Shown here: piece after piece, positions 26,316-34,542 of the stretch
Layout of the letters: each line of letters starts with the position of its first letter
Position numbering within the stretch: position 1 is the stretch's first letter
NCBI GenBank assembly: GCA_050157065.1
Contig: CP189573.1
Direction: 5' to 3' (one strand)
Length of the DNA: 64,000 bases
Origin: Avipropionibacterium sp050157065
Lineage (GTDB): Bacteria > Actinomycetota > Actinomycetes > Propionibacteriales > Propionibacteriaceae
Notes under the pieces: generated by a model
Seen by the model: the letters and a program-made list of their open reading frames with translations, nothing else
Databases searched by the model: none
Told to the model about the DNA's origin: nothing
Position numbers and translations under genes: made by a program

Positions 26316-26386
26316 AGGTGGAGACGGGATTCGAACCCGTGTACACGGATTTGCAGTCCGTTGCCTCGCCTCTCGGCCACTCCACC
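26316..26386 (-). tRNA. tRNA-Cys (GCA)
   Basis: 71 bases; acceptor GGTGGAG/CTCCACC, anticodon loop CTGCAAA (anticodon GCA), T-arm ACGGGTTCGAATCCCGT and discriminator U, as expected for cysteine. It is only one base from tRNA-Val. Confidence 0.97.
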
Positions 26387-26446
26387 ACGTGGCGGGATTC
26401 GCTCGACCGAGCGAGCTTCCTCGCGTTGGTGGGCGAAGCCCCTCCG

Positions 26447-26518
26447 AGCGGACGACGGGATTCGAACCCGCGACCCTCACCTTGGCAAGGTGATGCTCTA
26501 CCCCTGAGCCACGTCCGC
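26447..26518 (-). tRNA. tRNA-Gly (GCC)
   Basis: 72 bases; acceptor GCGGACG/CGTCCGC, anticodon loop TTGCCAA (anticodon GCC), T-arm GCGGGTTCGAATCCCGT, discriminator U. First gene of the minus-strand cluster; the spacer to tRNA-Cys is 60 bp. Confidence 0.97.
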
Positions 26519-26663
26519 ATGCGCCACCCGGGCCAAGACCCGTTCTGTGGTGCGGTGAGCAACCATAGCAACCCTGCCCGGCAGTCAGCAAACCATGATC
26601 ATGGGACGGACCGAGGCGCCCCGCGAGTGATGTCCCGCACCGGCCTACGGCACAATGAAACGC

Positions 26664-27521
26664 ATGCCTGACACGTCTCCTGCAGCACGCCCTTCGCTCA
26701 CCGTGTGGGTCAACGGACAGCTGCTGTCCGACCCGACCCAGCCGGCCCTGTCCCCGGTCGACCACGGCCTGGTCGTCGGCGACGGCGTGTTCGAGGCGAC
26801 GAAGATCACCGAGGACGGCGCCTTCGCCGTTCAGCGGCACCTGGACCGGCTGTCGACCTCTGCGGCGAAGATGGGGCTGCCCGAGCCCGACCACGACCAG
26901 ATCCGCGCCGCCATCGACGCGGTGCTGGCCGATCGGAGTTACGACCGCGGCAAGCTCCGGGTCACCTGGACCGGGGGCAACGGCCCGCTGGGGACCCCTG
27001 CCGCGTTCGGCCCGCCCACCTTGGTCGTGGCGGCCGAGGCGGCCCCCAAGCCCGATGCCCCCGAGGAGCTGTACACGGTGCCGTGGACCCGCAACCTCGA
27101 CGGCGCCATGACCGGGGTGAAGACGACGTCGTACGGCGACAACGTGCGAGCCCTCGGACTTGCTCACCAGCACGGCGCCGGTGAGGCGATCTTCGCCAAC
27201 ACGGCCGGGAACCTCAGCGAGGGCACCGGCTCGAACGTCTTCTGTGTGTTCGGCGACGAGATCGTCACTCCCCCGCTGTCGGCCGGGATCCTGGACGGGA
27301 TCACCCGCCGGCTGGTGCTGGAGTGGGTGTCGGGGATCCTCGTCCGCGACCTCACCGTCGAGGAGGCCCACACGGCCCACGAGGTGTTCGTCACCTCCTC
27401 CACCCGTGACGTCCATCCGGTCTCCACCTGGGACACGAAGACGTACGTGGCGCCCGGCCCGGTCACCACGAACGTGATGCGGGTCTTCGCGGAGCGCTCG
27501 GCCGCCGACCTCGATCCGTGA
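26664..27521 (+). CDS. Class IV aminotransferase (aminodeoxychorismate lyase / branched-chain type)
   Basis: About 285 residues from ATG 26664 (an ATG at 26655 is equally possible). It shows the fold type IV marks: WVNGQLL, SPVDHGLVVGDGVFEATKI near the start, the PLP lysine in MTGVKTTSYGDNV, and SEGTGSNVFCVFGDEIVTPPLSAGILDGITRRLVLE. These enzymes include PabC (4-amino-4-deoxychorismate lyase), branched-chain and D-amino-acid aminotransferases; sequence motifs alone do not separate them. It lies between two tRNA loci and shows no operon partner. Confidence 0.9.
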   Translation: MPDTSPAARPSLTVWVNGQLLSDPTQPALSPVDHGLVVGDGVFEATKITEDGAFAVQRHLDRLSTSAAKMGLPEPDHDQIRAAIDAVLADRSYDRGKLRVTWTGGNGPLGTPAAFGPPTLVVAAEAAPKPDAPEELYTVPWTRNLDGAMTGVKTTSYGDNVRALGLAHQHGAGEAIFANTAGNLSEGTGSNVFCVFGDEIVTPPLSAGILDGITRRLVLEWVSGILVRDLTVEEAHTAHEVFVTSSTRDVHPVSTWDTKTYVAPGPVTTNVMRVFAERSAADLDP

Positions 27522-27568
27522 TCCGATTCGCACGGGCTGGTCGACTCGGCTAGAGTACGTACCTGCTC

Positions 27569-27640
27569 GGGCGATTGGCGCAGTGGTAGCGCGCTTCGTT
27601 CACACCGAAGAGGTCACTGGTTCGAACCCAGTATCGCCCA
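27569..27640 (+). tRNA. tRNA-Val (CAC)
   Basis: 72 bases; nearly identical to the tRNA-Val (GAC) at 26243-26314 except in the anticodon arm, where the loop is TTCACAC (anticodon CAC). Acceptor GGGCGAT/ATCGCCC, discriminator A, followed by a clear terminator. Confidence 0.97.
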
Positions 27641-27650
27641 CCAGAAGTAG

Positions 27651-27697
27651 ACCCCCGCTGACCTGCACCCTCGTAGGAAACACAGCGGGGGTTCTTC
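27651..27697 (+). terminator. Terminator of tRNA-Val (CAC)
   Basis: Perfect 10-bp stem ACCCCCGCTG (27651-27660) and CAGCGGGGGT (27683-27692), with a 22-base loop, followed by TCTTC. It starts 11 bp after the tRNA. Confidence 0.75.
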
Positions 27698-27779
27698 AGT
27701 GCCGGGCAGGACATGTTGCACCGTAGCCCACACCGCCCTGTCGTCGGCAGCTGAGTGCGTCTGCTGGCATGATCCCAAC

Positions 27780-28229
27780 ATGAAAGAACGCGTCGAGGCC
27801 CATGACCTTCCCATCGGAGAGCCCCTTCGGTGGGAGCCGAACGCTCCTGACGCGTTCCTGGTGACTGATGACATGTGGCGGGCGGCGTTGGCGCAGCGTG
27901 CCCATCCTGACGATCCCGACCAGCGCTGCGTTGTCTTGCGTTGGGATGTCGCCAGTTGCACACTCATGAGTCCCCCCAACGACGAAGCCCGGTTCCACCA
28001 TCGGCTCTACGAGGCCGGTCTGAAGGACGTCGACTGGCTGGGCGTCGTCCGCAACAGCAGCCTGGTCCTGTCGCTTCGCCCCATGGTGAGTAGCCACTTC
28101 GTCTTCGTCCCTCTGCACTACATCGTCGTGTCAAAGGAGTGCGTGGTTGAGGTCCTTGCTCAAGACGTCGACGTATTCCGTATCGCAGGTAGCACGCGTG
28201 AGGCAGCTCCCGCGAGCCTCGGCCCGTAG
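27780..28229 (+). CDS. Conserved-looking hypothetical protein
   Basis: 149 residues from ATG 27780; the frame runs on upstream but the region before it contains no good start. Not recognised. It is soluble, mixed alpha/beta by appearance, with an Asp/Trp-rich N-terminus (RWEPNAPDAFLVTDDMWRAA) and a beta-rich C-terminus (SHFVFVPLHYIVVSKECVVEVLAQDVDVFRI). Third-position GC is lower than in neighbours, and it sits directly after the tRNA terminator and converges on the AbiE-like pair. It could be part of the same acquired patch. Confidence 0.55.
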   Translation: MKERVEAHDLPIGEPLRWEPNAPDAFLVTDDMWRAALAQRAHPDDPDQRCVVLRWDVASCTLMSPPNDEARFHHRLYEAGLKDVDWLGVVRNSSLVLSLRPMVSSHFVFVPLHYIVVSKECVVEVLAQDVDVFRIAGSTREAAPASLGP

Positions 28230-28259
28230 GCCCTCCGCTGCCAGTACGGTCGACACGGC

Positions 28260-29015
28260 TCAGCGGCGGGCAGCCGACAAGAGCAGTTCTGCAACGAGAT
28301 CCAGATCGTCGTCGGTGACGCCCTGGCCGCCAGTGGCGTGAATCCAGCGGAGCGTTTGGGTCCGTTGCCGCACGAACCAGAGGTCGACATGGAGGGCGAT
28401 GTCCTGAGCCATGGCTGCGTCGACCTGACCGATCTGACGCAAGGCGGCTGGGCGTGTTGCCTCATCGAACGCAAGTCGCAAGACGTCCTGCAGATCGGTT
28501 CCCTGCTTGTGTACCGAACGATTCATCACAGCCTGAAGTTTCGTCGCTACCAGAGGTCCGGGCTCAGCCACCGGAGTTGTCACTTCGAGTCGACCACCCC
28601 CGTGCATGCCGGCGACCTCGATCGTCATCTCCGTGGCACTGTCGTTGGCCCACGCGTGCGACGACGCATGTAGCCGGTCGCCGGGATCATCACTGGGCCG
28701 ATCGAGCTCAGCTTGGCGGACTTCGAGCACATCGATCCTCACCGACCCGTACGGCGTAGGCAGGAGGACCGCGGCCGGTTCGACCGGTTCTGCCCCGTCT
28801 GCGGCGCGCAGAACTTCCAGCTGCGGCTCGCTGCCGAGCAGGCGATCGACCACGTCCAGGTCGACGGTGGCTCGGTAGGGAGATGAGAGTCGCGCAAGTA
28901 CAGCCAGGCCGCCGACGATCACCGGCGGGTGACCGGTCAAGGCTCGAACTTCGACGATTCCTTGGACGACCGATGCCATCGCATCGCCGATGAACGTCGC
29001 CCGGCTACCAGACAC
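28260..29015 (-). CDS. Nucleotidyltransferase-like protein (AbiEii-type toxin candidate)
   Basis: 251 residues from GTG 29015, which has AGAGGTGG upstream and overlaps the previous gene by 11 bp; an ATG at 28979 lacks a ribosome site. The nucleotidyltransferase signature is clear: PPVIVGGLAVLARLSSPYRATVDLDVV, with the Gly-Gly at about residues 35-36 and the metal-binding aspartates at D52 and D54, followed by a third block (GSVRIDVLEV). LVATKLQAVMNRSVHKQGTDLQDVLRLAFDE matches the AbiEii-like C-terminal helix region with K and D residues. In the AbiE systems the toxin is a nucleotidyltransferase neutralised by a wHTH antitoxin encoded just upstream, as here. Toxicity is inferred. Confidence 0.72.
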   Translation of the reverse strand: MSGSRATFIGDAMASVVQGIVEVRALTGHPPVIVGGLAVLARLSSPYRATVDLDVVDRLLGSEPQLEVLRAADGAEPVEPAAVLLPTPYGSVRIDVLEVRQAELDRPSDDPGDRLHASSHAWANDSATEMTIEVAGMHGGGRLEVTTPVAEPGPLVATKLQAVMNRSVHKQGTDLQDVLRLAFDEATRPAALRQIGQVDAAMAQDIALHVDLWFVRQRTQTLRWIHATGGQGVTDDDLDLVAELLLSAARR

Positions 29016-30015
29016 GCGTCCACCTCTCGTCGGGCTCCCAAGCGTCAAGGATCTCCCGACCGCGGCCAACATCTTGGGCAAGATCGAGGGCGACGAACAG
29101 TGGGTGGGTCAGGAGCCAACCAGTGGTTCGTTGATCGACGTCAAAGCGGTGACGGGCAGCTGCGGGTACCGGTGCGACACGCGCCGTTGCTTGGGCGTGC
29201 GCGCTGGATGTCGCGGTTCCGAACAGTGTCGCGGCACGGCGCATGACCACTCGATCAGGTACGAAGAAGTCGAGTGCCTGTCCCCCGTGGATTGCCAAGG
29301 GTGCGCCGTAGGCGGCGGCTGCGGCAGAGTCGGTGAGAGCCCAGCCAGGCTTCGCGGGATCGTCGAGTTGGAAGCGAAGTGGACTGTTGAGCGTGGATTC
29401 GCCCGGTAGCGGAGCACTGGCCAGCAGCGTGCGGCGGTTCGGCCACCGCTCAGCGACGCGCCAGAACAGTCCTGGCCCGACGACGGCATTCGTCTCGTCG
29501 ATGAGCCCCTCTCGCCGCAGTGCAGCCAAGACCTCCGACACCGTGCTGGGTGACCTGCCGAGTTGGCGCGCCAGCTCGCGCACTGCGAACCCACGCTTCT
29601 GCTCCATCAGCAGGGCCGTTGCAACTTCCAGTCCGGCCTTGCCGCCCAACGCCTCCGACCGCGGTGAGCGTTGAGTGACGGGCTCAACGGGTGCATCGAT
29701 GATGAGCCGATCAGTCCGGAGCCCCACGCGTCCCCTGAGATCAAGGTATCCACCGTGGTGTCTCGTCAACAACCGCCGTGCAGACTCCGTGACCCGGTCC
29801 CCGACGAGCAACAGTGCCGCACCACCGGAGGCCCCCGCCAACAACCGCGAAGCCACGTCATCCGTGATCAACGTGCGCCCCTTCACCTCAATTCCCACGG
29901 CGACACCGTCCGGGTCCAGGACGAGGTCAGGTTGGATTCCGGCAGCGTCGACGCGCGGGCGTGCGTCCACGCCCAGCTGCGCGAAGGCATCGACCACCAA
30001 GGTCTCGACATCCAT
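29005..30015 (-). CDS. PD-(D/E)XK-like domain fused to a winged-helix regulator (AbiEi-type antitoxin candidate)
   Basis: 336 residues. Residues 1-110 resemble a PD-(D/E)XK nuclease fold: PD at 29-30 and E43-V-K45 in GIEVKGRTLI, with alternating strands and a GGYLDLRGRVGL tail. A winged helix-turn-helix spans about 123-180 (FAVRELARQLGRSPSTVSEVLAALRREGLID), followed by a C-terminal domain (AAAAYGAPLAIHGGQALDFFVPDRVVMRRAATLFGTAT) that looks like the AbiEi C-terminal domain. The gene overlaps the nucleotidyltransferase gene and has a palindromic operator just upstream, as in autoregulated antitoxins. Whether the nuclease-like part is catalytic or only structural cannot be told. Confidence 0.68.
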   Translation of the reverse strand: MDVETLVVDAFAQLGVDARPRVDAAGIQPDLVLDPDGVAVGIEVKGRTLITDDVASRLLAGASGGAALLLVGDRVTESARRLLTRHHGGYLDLRGRVGLRTDRLIIDAPVEPVTQRSPRSEALGGKAGLEVATALLMEQKRGFAVRELARQLGRSPSTVSEVLAALRREGLIDETNAVVGPGLFWRVAERWPNRRTLLASAPLPGESTLNSPLRFQLDDPAKPGWALTDSAAAAAYGAPLAIHGGQALDFFVPDRVVMRRAATLFGTATSSAHAQATARVAPVPAAARHRFDVDQRTTGWLLTHPLFVALDLAQDVGRGREILDAWEPDERWTRVW

Positions 30016-30039
30016 GGGTCAAGTGTCGGCCACGTTCAC

Positions 30040-30067
30040 TGTTCGGTCAATACCGAACACCGAACAG
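30040..30067 (-). promoter_or_regulatory. Operator/promoter of the AbiE-like pair
   Basis: TGTTCGGT (30040-30047) and ACCGAACA (30052-30059) are a perfect 8-bp inverted repeat with a CAAT spacer, and a further ACCGAACA (30059-30066) overlaps it by one base. On the minus strand TTGACC (30050-30045) lies inside the palindrome and, after 17 bp, a weak GACACT (30027-30022) follows, putting the start of transcription at or next to the ATG (30015). The site would let the regulator repress its own promoter. Confidence 0.6.
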
Positions 30068-30129
30068 CCTTCAGATCGAGACGAGCCCTGTGCGTGTGCA
30101 CCCTGCCCGCCCGATCCACCTCCAGCGGG

Positions 30130-31010
30130 TCAGGTACGGGTGTCGACCCCGACCGTCAGCACGGCGTGGAAGCCACCATCGACCGTTCCGGTCACCTCCG
30201 CGAGTTGGAGGCCGCCGCCGTCATCACCGAAGACGTTGTCGCTCTCCAGGGTCAACTCCGACAGGTGCTGCACCGACTGTTCGTAGCCTGCGGTCGCGTA
30301 GACGGCGTCGGACACGTCCTCGGGCAGGGCGACCTGCGAGGTGGCGATCGCATTCGTGCTGTCAACGATCGCATCGCTGTCGGGGTAGACCTCGAAGTGG
30401 ATGTGGGGCCACCGGCCCGGGTAGCACGCCGGGTAGATCGTGGTGAAGCTCACCCCTCCGTTCGCGTCGGCGACCTGCACGCCGCGCAGGTAGTTCTCGT
30501 TCTCGACCCCGTCACTGTAGAGGGAGTACCGCCCCTCCCGGTCGCACTGCCAGACGTAGACCGCAACGTCGGCGAAACCGCCGCCCCCGCCGGCAAGGTC
30601 GGTGACCGTCAGCTCGAGGGTCAGCGGGATGCCTTCGGCCACGGTTGTGCTGCCACCGAAGCTGGATCGGACGTCGCTGCGGACGATGCCGCTCTCCTCC
30701 AGCGCGTCGGGACCGTTCGACCCGTTGCCCGGGAAGGGGCCGGCCGTCTCCTCGGGGATCTCCCCGTCCGCACTCGTCCCGCCCCCTGTGGCCCCGCCCG
30801 CCGAACCGTTCCCGGTGGAGCCGCTCGACGGGCCTTCCGCAGGCGTACAGGCCGCAGCCAGGCCGAGTGCGGCCGCCCCCATGCCGACCCGCACAACCGC
30901 AGCATGCGGCGCCGCCGCAACTGCAAGGTGCCCAGGTCGTACCCGAGCCCTTGGTCCTCGATGTCCTGATCGGGCCGCGGCAACGGGCGTCCGTCGTAGG
31001 TGTCCACCAT
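30130..31010 (-). pseudogene. Intradiol ring-cleavage dioxygenase-like lipoprotein, frameshifted near the N-terminus
   Basis: The ATG at 31010 has GGAGGAGAGGAGG upstream and opens MVDTYDGRPLPRPDQDIED...LRRRRMLR. The family then expects a hydrophobic signal segment, but this is found one frame back from about 30900 (VVRVGMGAAALGLAAAC, a lipobox). Beyond it the catalytic domain is complete: GRYSLYSDG, a tyrosine in TTIYPACYPGRWPHIHFEVY with its Tyr and two His, the iron ligands of protocatechuate-type dioxygenases. A one-base deletion or a sequencing error explains the break; the long open frame upstream of the second part is shadow. The exported form may have acted on aromatic compounds. Confidence 0.8.
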
Positions 31011-31073
31011 CGGATGCCTCCTCTCCTCCTGTGCCCACAAGACTCCCCGGGCGCCCAAGGGCTGAGCGTCGGC

Positions 31074-32189
31074 TCAGCCCCGATCGACCGGGGCCTGGAC
31101 CTGCTCGGCCAGACCGCGCAAGGTCTGGCCCACGCCGATCAACGTCGCCGAGGCCGGGCCGGTCCAGTCGCCGTACCCGACGAAGTGGAACCGCGGATCG
31201 ACCGTCGAGCGGGTGCCCTCGACGCTCGCCGTCCCGTCCGTCTCGACCAGTCCGGTGCCGCGGAGATGGCGCAGCGCCGGCCGGAATCCGGTGGCCCAGA
31301 TGACGCTGTCGACGTGGAACCGGGTGCCTTGGTCCCAGACGACCTCGGAGCCCTCGAAGACGTCGAAGGGCCGGTGTGCCACCAGTGCCCCACGGTCCCG
31401 GGCGGCCAGCACCTCCGGCACCATCACCACGTCTCCCAGCGCCGCCACGCCCTGTGGGTGTTGTTCCTCGGCCACTGCGGAACGACGTCGGGCCGAGGCC
31501 AGCTGGAACAGTTCCCGACCGTCCACGTCGTCGGGCAGGAACCGCGGCCGACGCCGGGTCACCCACCGGGTCTCGGCGACCTGGGACACCTCCGCCAGGA
31601 TCTGCGCCCCCGAGTTGCCGCCGCCCACCACCAGCACATGTTGCCCGGCGAACGCCTCGGCGCCTTCGTACCCGACGGTGTGGAGCTGGGTACCGGGGAA
31701 CGTGCGCAGTCCACGCCACCACGGCACGAACGGCCGCGACCACGTACCGGTGGCGTTGATGACGTGGTCGGCCTCCCAGTCGCCGTGGTCGGTCTGCACG
31801 ACCACCCGGTCACTGCTGCGGTCGACCTGGACGACCCGCACCGGCCGACGCACCGCCAACTCGTAGCGCTCCTCGTACCCGCTGAGGTAGTCCGCCACAT
31901 GCTTCGCATCGGGGTTCTGGTCGTCATCGGCGTGCCAGGCCGGCATCCGGGAGCCGGGCAGGCTGGAGTACTCGGCGGGCGAAAACGTGCGCAGCGTCGG
32001 CCACATCCGGGCCCAGGCCCCACCCGGTCGGGTGGCGGCGTCGAGGATGACGAAGTCTCGCTCCGGGACGAGACCGGAGCGACGCAAGTACCAGCCGGTC
32101 GCGAGACCCGACTGTCCTCCACCGATGACCAGAGTCCCGACTGACTGCACTACCGGAACGCTACCAGCGGCGAGGTCGCGACGAGACAC
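31074..32189 (-). CDS. Flavin-dependent monooxygenase (CzcO/Baeyer-Villiger-like)
   Basis: 371 residues from GTG 32189. Two dinucleotide-binding motifs are present: TLVIGGGQSGLATGWYLRR near the start (FAD) and VLVVGGGNSGAQILAEV in the middle (NADPH), with an ATGF motif (VIWATGFRPALR). This is the layout of small flavoprotein monooxygenases related to CzcO and to N-hydroxylating or Baeyer-Villiger enzymes. Substrate unknown. It lies between the frameshifted dioxygenase and secA2 on the same strand; the 12-bp gap to the secA2 stop suggests co-transcription. Confidence 0.88.
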   Translation of the reverse strand: MSRRDLAAGSVPVVQSVGTLVIGGGQSGLATGWYLRRSGLVPERDFVILDAATRPGGAWARMWPTLRTFSPAEYSSLPGSRMPAWHADDDQNPDAKHVADYLSGYEERYELAVRRPVRVVQVDRSSDRVVVQTDHGDWEADHVINATGTWSRPFVPWWRGLRTFPGTQLHTVGYEGAEAFAGQHVLVVGGGNSGAQILAEVSQVAETRWVTRRRPRFLPDDVDGRELFQLASARRRSAVAEEQHPQGVAALGDVVMVPEVLAARDRGALVAHRPFDVFEGSEVVWDQGTRFHVDSVIWATGFRPALRHLRGTGLVETDGTASVEGTRSTVDPRFHFVGYGDWTGPASATLIGVGQTLRGLAEQVQAPVDRG

Positions 32190-32201
32190 CGGCGTCGACC
32201 C

Positions 32202-34541
32202 TCATTCGGCCCGCAACACCTTGCTCCGCCACAGCCGGCCTAGCTTGCGCGTACCCCGGTCCGCGGCCGAGCCGAGCGGGTTGTCGCTGATCATGTACGT
32301 CCACGTCGACGACGGCCGGCGGGTCGCCAGATCCTCAAGCCCAGCAGCGATCTCGTCCGCCCCGAGGGCCGCCAGGAACTCCACGGCAGCGTCCTGCGCA
32401 CCGCCGAAGAAGCCCTCGAAGCGACGCAACGCCTCGAGGTGGAACTCCTGCTCCGGGTTCTGCCCGGCCAACGCCCGCAGGTGGATCCCGTCGCGGAGCT
32501 CCTGCAGCCCCGCCAGGTGGTCGGTCCACGCCTCGTCGAGGAAGTGCAGTGTCGCCTGCCGGACGATGGTCCGTACGGCCTCCTCGGCGTCCTCCTCGTG
32601 CTCGGCCCGCCAGTCCGCCACCCGCTCCAACACCGGCTCGAGCGCTTCGTCGGAGTCGATGATCCGCTCCCGACGCTCCAACACCGCGGTCCGCTGCTGG
32701 GTGATCGCCCGGTGGTACGCCCAGGTCGCCCGGTGCCGGTCCCCCCGCAGCCCTTCCGAGATCGCCTGCACCGAGTCGAGGATCGCCAACGCCTGCCCGG
32801 GGGTCAGGTGCTGCCCGTCCTGTTCGATCCGGACCAGCTGGTGTTCGGCGGCGTTGGCGCGCACCAACTCGCTGTCGAGCGCGTCGAAGGCCATGCTGGT
32901 GCCCGGATCACCCTGCCGCCCGGCCCGACCGCGCAACTGCGCGTCCAACCGCGACGACGGATAACGGCCGGTCGACATCACCGCCAGACCACCCAACCCG
33001 ACGACCTCCTTGTGGGCGGCATCGCCCGGCTTGGCGTCGGCACCACCGAGCTTGATGTCGGTGCCACGACCCGACATCTGCGTCGAGATGGTGATCGCCC
33101 CGTACTCCCCGGCAGCCGCGATCACCGCGGCCTCACCGGCGTCGTTGCGGGCATTGAGCACCTGGACCGGCAGCCCTTCGGCCTCCAACGCCTCCCCCAG
33201 GTCCTCGGACTCGGCGACGCTCTGGGTGCCGATCAGCACCGGCTGGCCGTCCTCGTGCCGCGCCATCACCTCCTCGATCACCGCGTCGATCTTGGCCTCG
33301 GTGGTCAGGAACACCTGCGGCGGCTCGTCGACCCGCCGATTGGGCCGATGGCGCTCGACCCGGCCCGAGGTGATCTCGTAGAACTCCAACAGTTCCTCGG
33401 CCACCGGGAGGATCGTGCCGCTCATCCCGGCGAGGGTGTCGTAGCTGACCAGCAGGTCCTGGATCGTGATGCTGTCGAGCATCCGGCCGGGCGCCGACGA
33501 CGCGACACCCTCCTTGGCCTCGATCGCGGCGTGCAGCCCGTCGGGCCAGCGCTGCTTCTCGGCCACCCGGCCGCGGGCGGTGTTGATCAACTTCACCGTG
33601 TCGTCCACCACCAGGTAGTCGACGTCGCGGTGCACCAGCACGCGGGCGTGCAGCGCCAAGTTGATCTTGGTCAGCGTCGGCAGGTTCGCCTCGGCGTACA
33701 GGTTGTCCACACCGAGTTCGTGCTCGACCAGGTCGAGCCCGGCGTCGGTGAGCGCCACGTTCAGCCGTTCCGGGTCGACGTCGAAGTGGTCATGCTCGAC
33801 CAGGTCGGCGACCAGGGAGGTCGCCTCGACGAACTCCTGGCCGCTGTCGTCGGAGGTGCCGGCCAGCACCAGCGGGGTCATCGCCTCGTCGATCATCACC
33901 GCGTCCGCTTCGTCGACCACCACCGCGTCGAAGACCGGCAGCACCCGGTCGTCGTCGGAGGTGGCGAAGCGGTCCCGCAGCACGTCGAAGCCGATCTCGC
34001 TGACGGGTGCGTGCACCACGGCACAGCGGTACGTCTCACGCCGCTTGTCGTGCGGGGTCTCCTGGCCGATCCAGCCGTGGCCGATGTCGAGCAGCTCGAA
34101 GAACGGCCCCATCCACTCGGAGTCGCGCTGGGCGAGGTAGTCGTTCACCGACAGCACGTGCACCGTCCGGCCGGCCACCACGTGACCGGCCGCCGCCATC
34201 GCCGCCACCAGCGTCTTGCCCTCGCCGGTGTCGAGCTCGACCGCGATGCCCGACAACAGGGCGCACACGGCCAACAGCTGTTCCTCGTACGGTCGCAGCT
34301 CAATGGCGCGGTCCATTGCCTCCCGGGCGATCGCGAGGAACTCCGCCGCCGCGTCGTCGGCGGCGAACCCCTTGCCGGTGCCGGTCACCGTGGTGCGGAT
34401 CCGCTCGGCGAGCGCGGCGTCGTCGAGTTCGCCGATCTCGGCGCCGAGGTGGTCGGCCCGCTTGACCGTCCTGGCGAACCGCTTCAGCGAGACGGTGCCC
34501 GGCCGCCCCGTCGCACGGGAGAGCCACCGTGGCAGCGCCAC
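32202..34541 (-). CDS. secA2: Accessory preprotein translocase ATPase SecA2
   Basis: 779 residues, shorter than housekeeping SecA and ending (GRLWRSKVLRAE) without the Cys/His zinc tail. The DEAD motor is complete: Walker A DTGEGKTLVAAMA, VLSVNDYLAQRD, the DEAD box (VVVDEADAVMIDEAM), TQMSGRGTDIKLGG and QLRGRAGRQGDPG. The preprotein cross-linking and scaffold region follows. SecA2 ATPases export subsets of proteins alongside the canonical Sec channel; no SecY2 or glycosylated-adhesin cluster is here, so it probably works like mycobacterial SecA2. Starts 1 bp after the DinB-like gene. Confidence 0.92.
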   Translation of the reverse strand: MALPRWLSRATGRPGTVSLKRFARTVKRADHLGAEIGELDDAALAERIRTTVTGTGKGFAADDAAAEFLAIAREAMDRAIELRPYEEQLLAVCALLSGIAVELDTGEGKTLVAAMAAAGHVVAGRTVHVLSVNDYLAQRDSEWMGPFFELLDIGHGWIGQETPHDKRRETYRCAVVHAPVSEIGFDVLRDRFATSDDDRVLPVFDAVVVDEADAVMIDEAMTPLVLAGTSDDSGQEFVEATSLVADLVEHDHFDVDPERLNVALTDAGLDLVEHELGVDNLYAEANLPTLTKINLALHARVLVHRDVDYLVVDDTVKLINTARGRVAEKQRWPDGLHAAIEAKEGVASSAPGRMLDSITIQDLLVSYDTLAGMSGTILPVAEELLEFYEITSGRVERHRPNRRVDEPPQVFLTTEAKIDAVIEEVMARHEDGQPVLIGTQSVAESEDLGEALEAEGLPVQVLNARNDAGEAAVIAAAGEYGAITISTQMSGRGTDIKLGGADAKPGDAAHKEVVGLGGLAVMSTGRYPSSRLDAQLRGRAGRQGDPGTSMAFDALDSELVRANAAEHQLVRIEQDGQHLTPGQALAILDSVQAISEGLRGDRHRATWAYHRAITQQRTAVLERRERIIDSDEALEPVLERVADWRAEHEEDAEEAVRTIVRQATLHFLDEAWTDHLAGLQELRDGIHLRALAGQNPEQEFHLEALRRFEGFFGGAQDAAVEFLAALGADEIAAGLEDLATRRPSSTWTYMISDNPLGSAADRGTRKLGRLWRSKVLRAE

Positions 34542-34542
34542 C

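Noticed and set aside
24150..27533. A very long minus-strand frame continuing upstream of the solute-binding protein through the tRNA genes
   Set aside because: It passes through tRNA genes and the opposite-strand aminotransferase; the ATG at 25817 has a good ribosome site and begins a textbook signal sequence.
27569..30100. Integrative element at tRNA-Val
   Set aside because: No integrase, excisionase or direct repeat of the tRNA 3' end was found at the far side; only the gene content and lower GC suggest acquisition.
30130..31743. A 537-residue minus-strand open frame spanning the dioxygenase and the end of the monooxygenase
   Set aside because: Only the part before about 30900 is real; the upstream part is the shadow of the monooxygenase in another frame.
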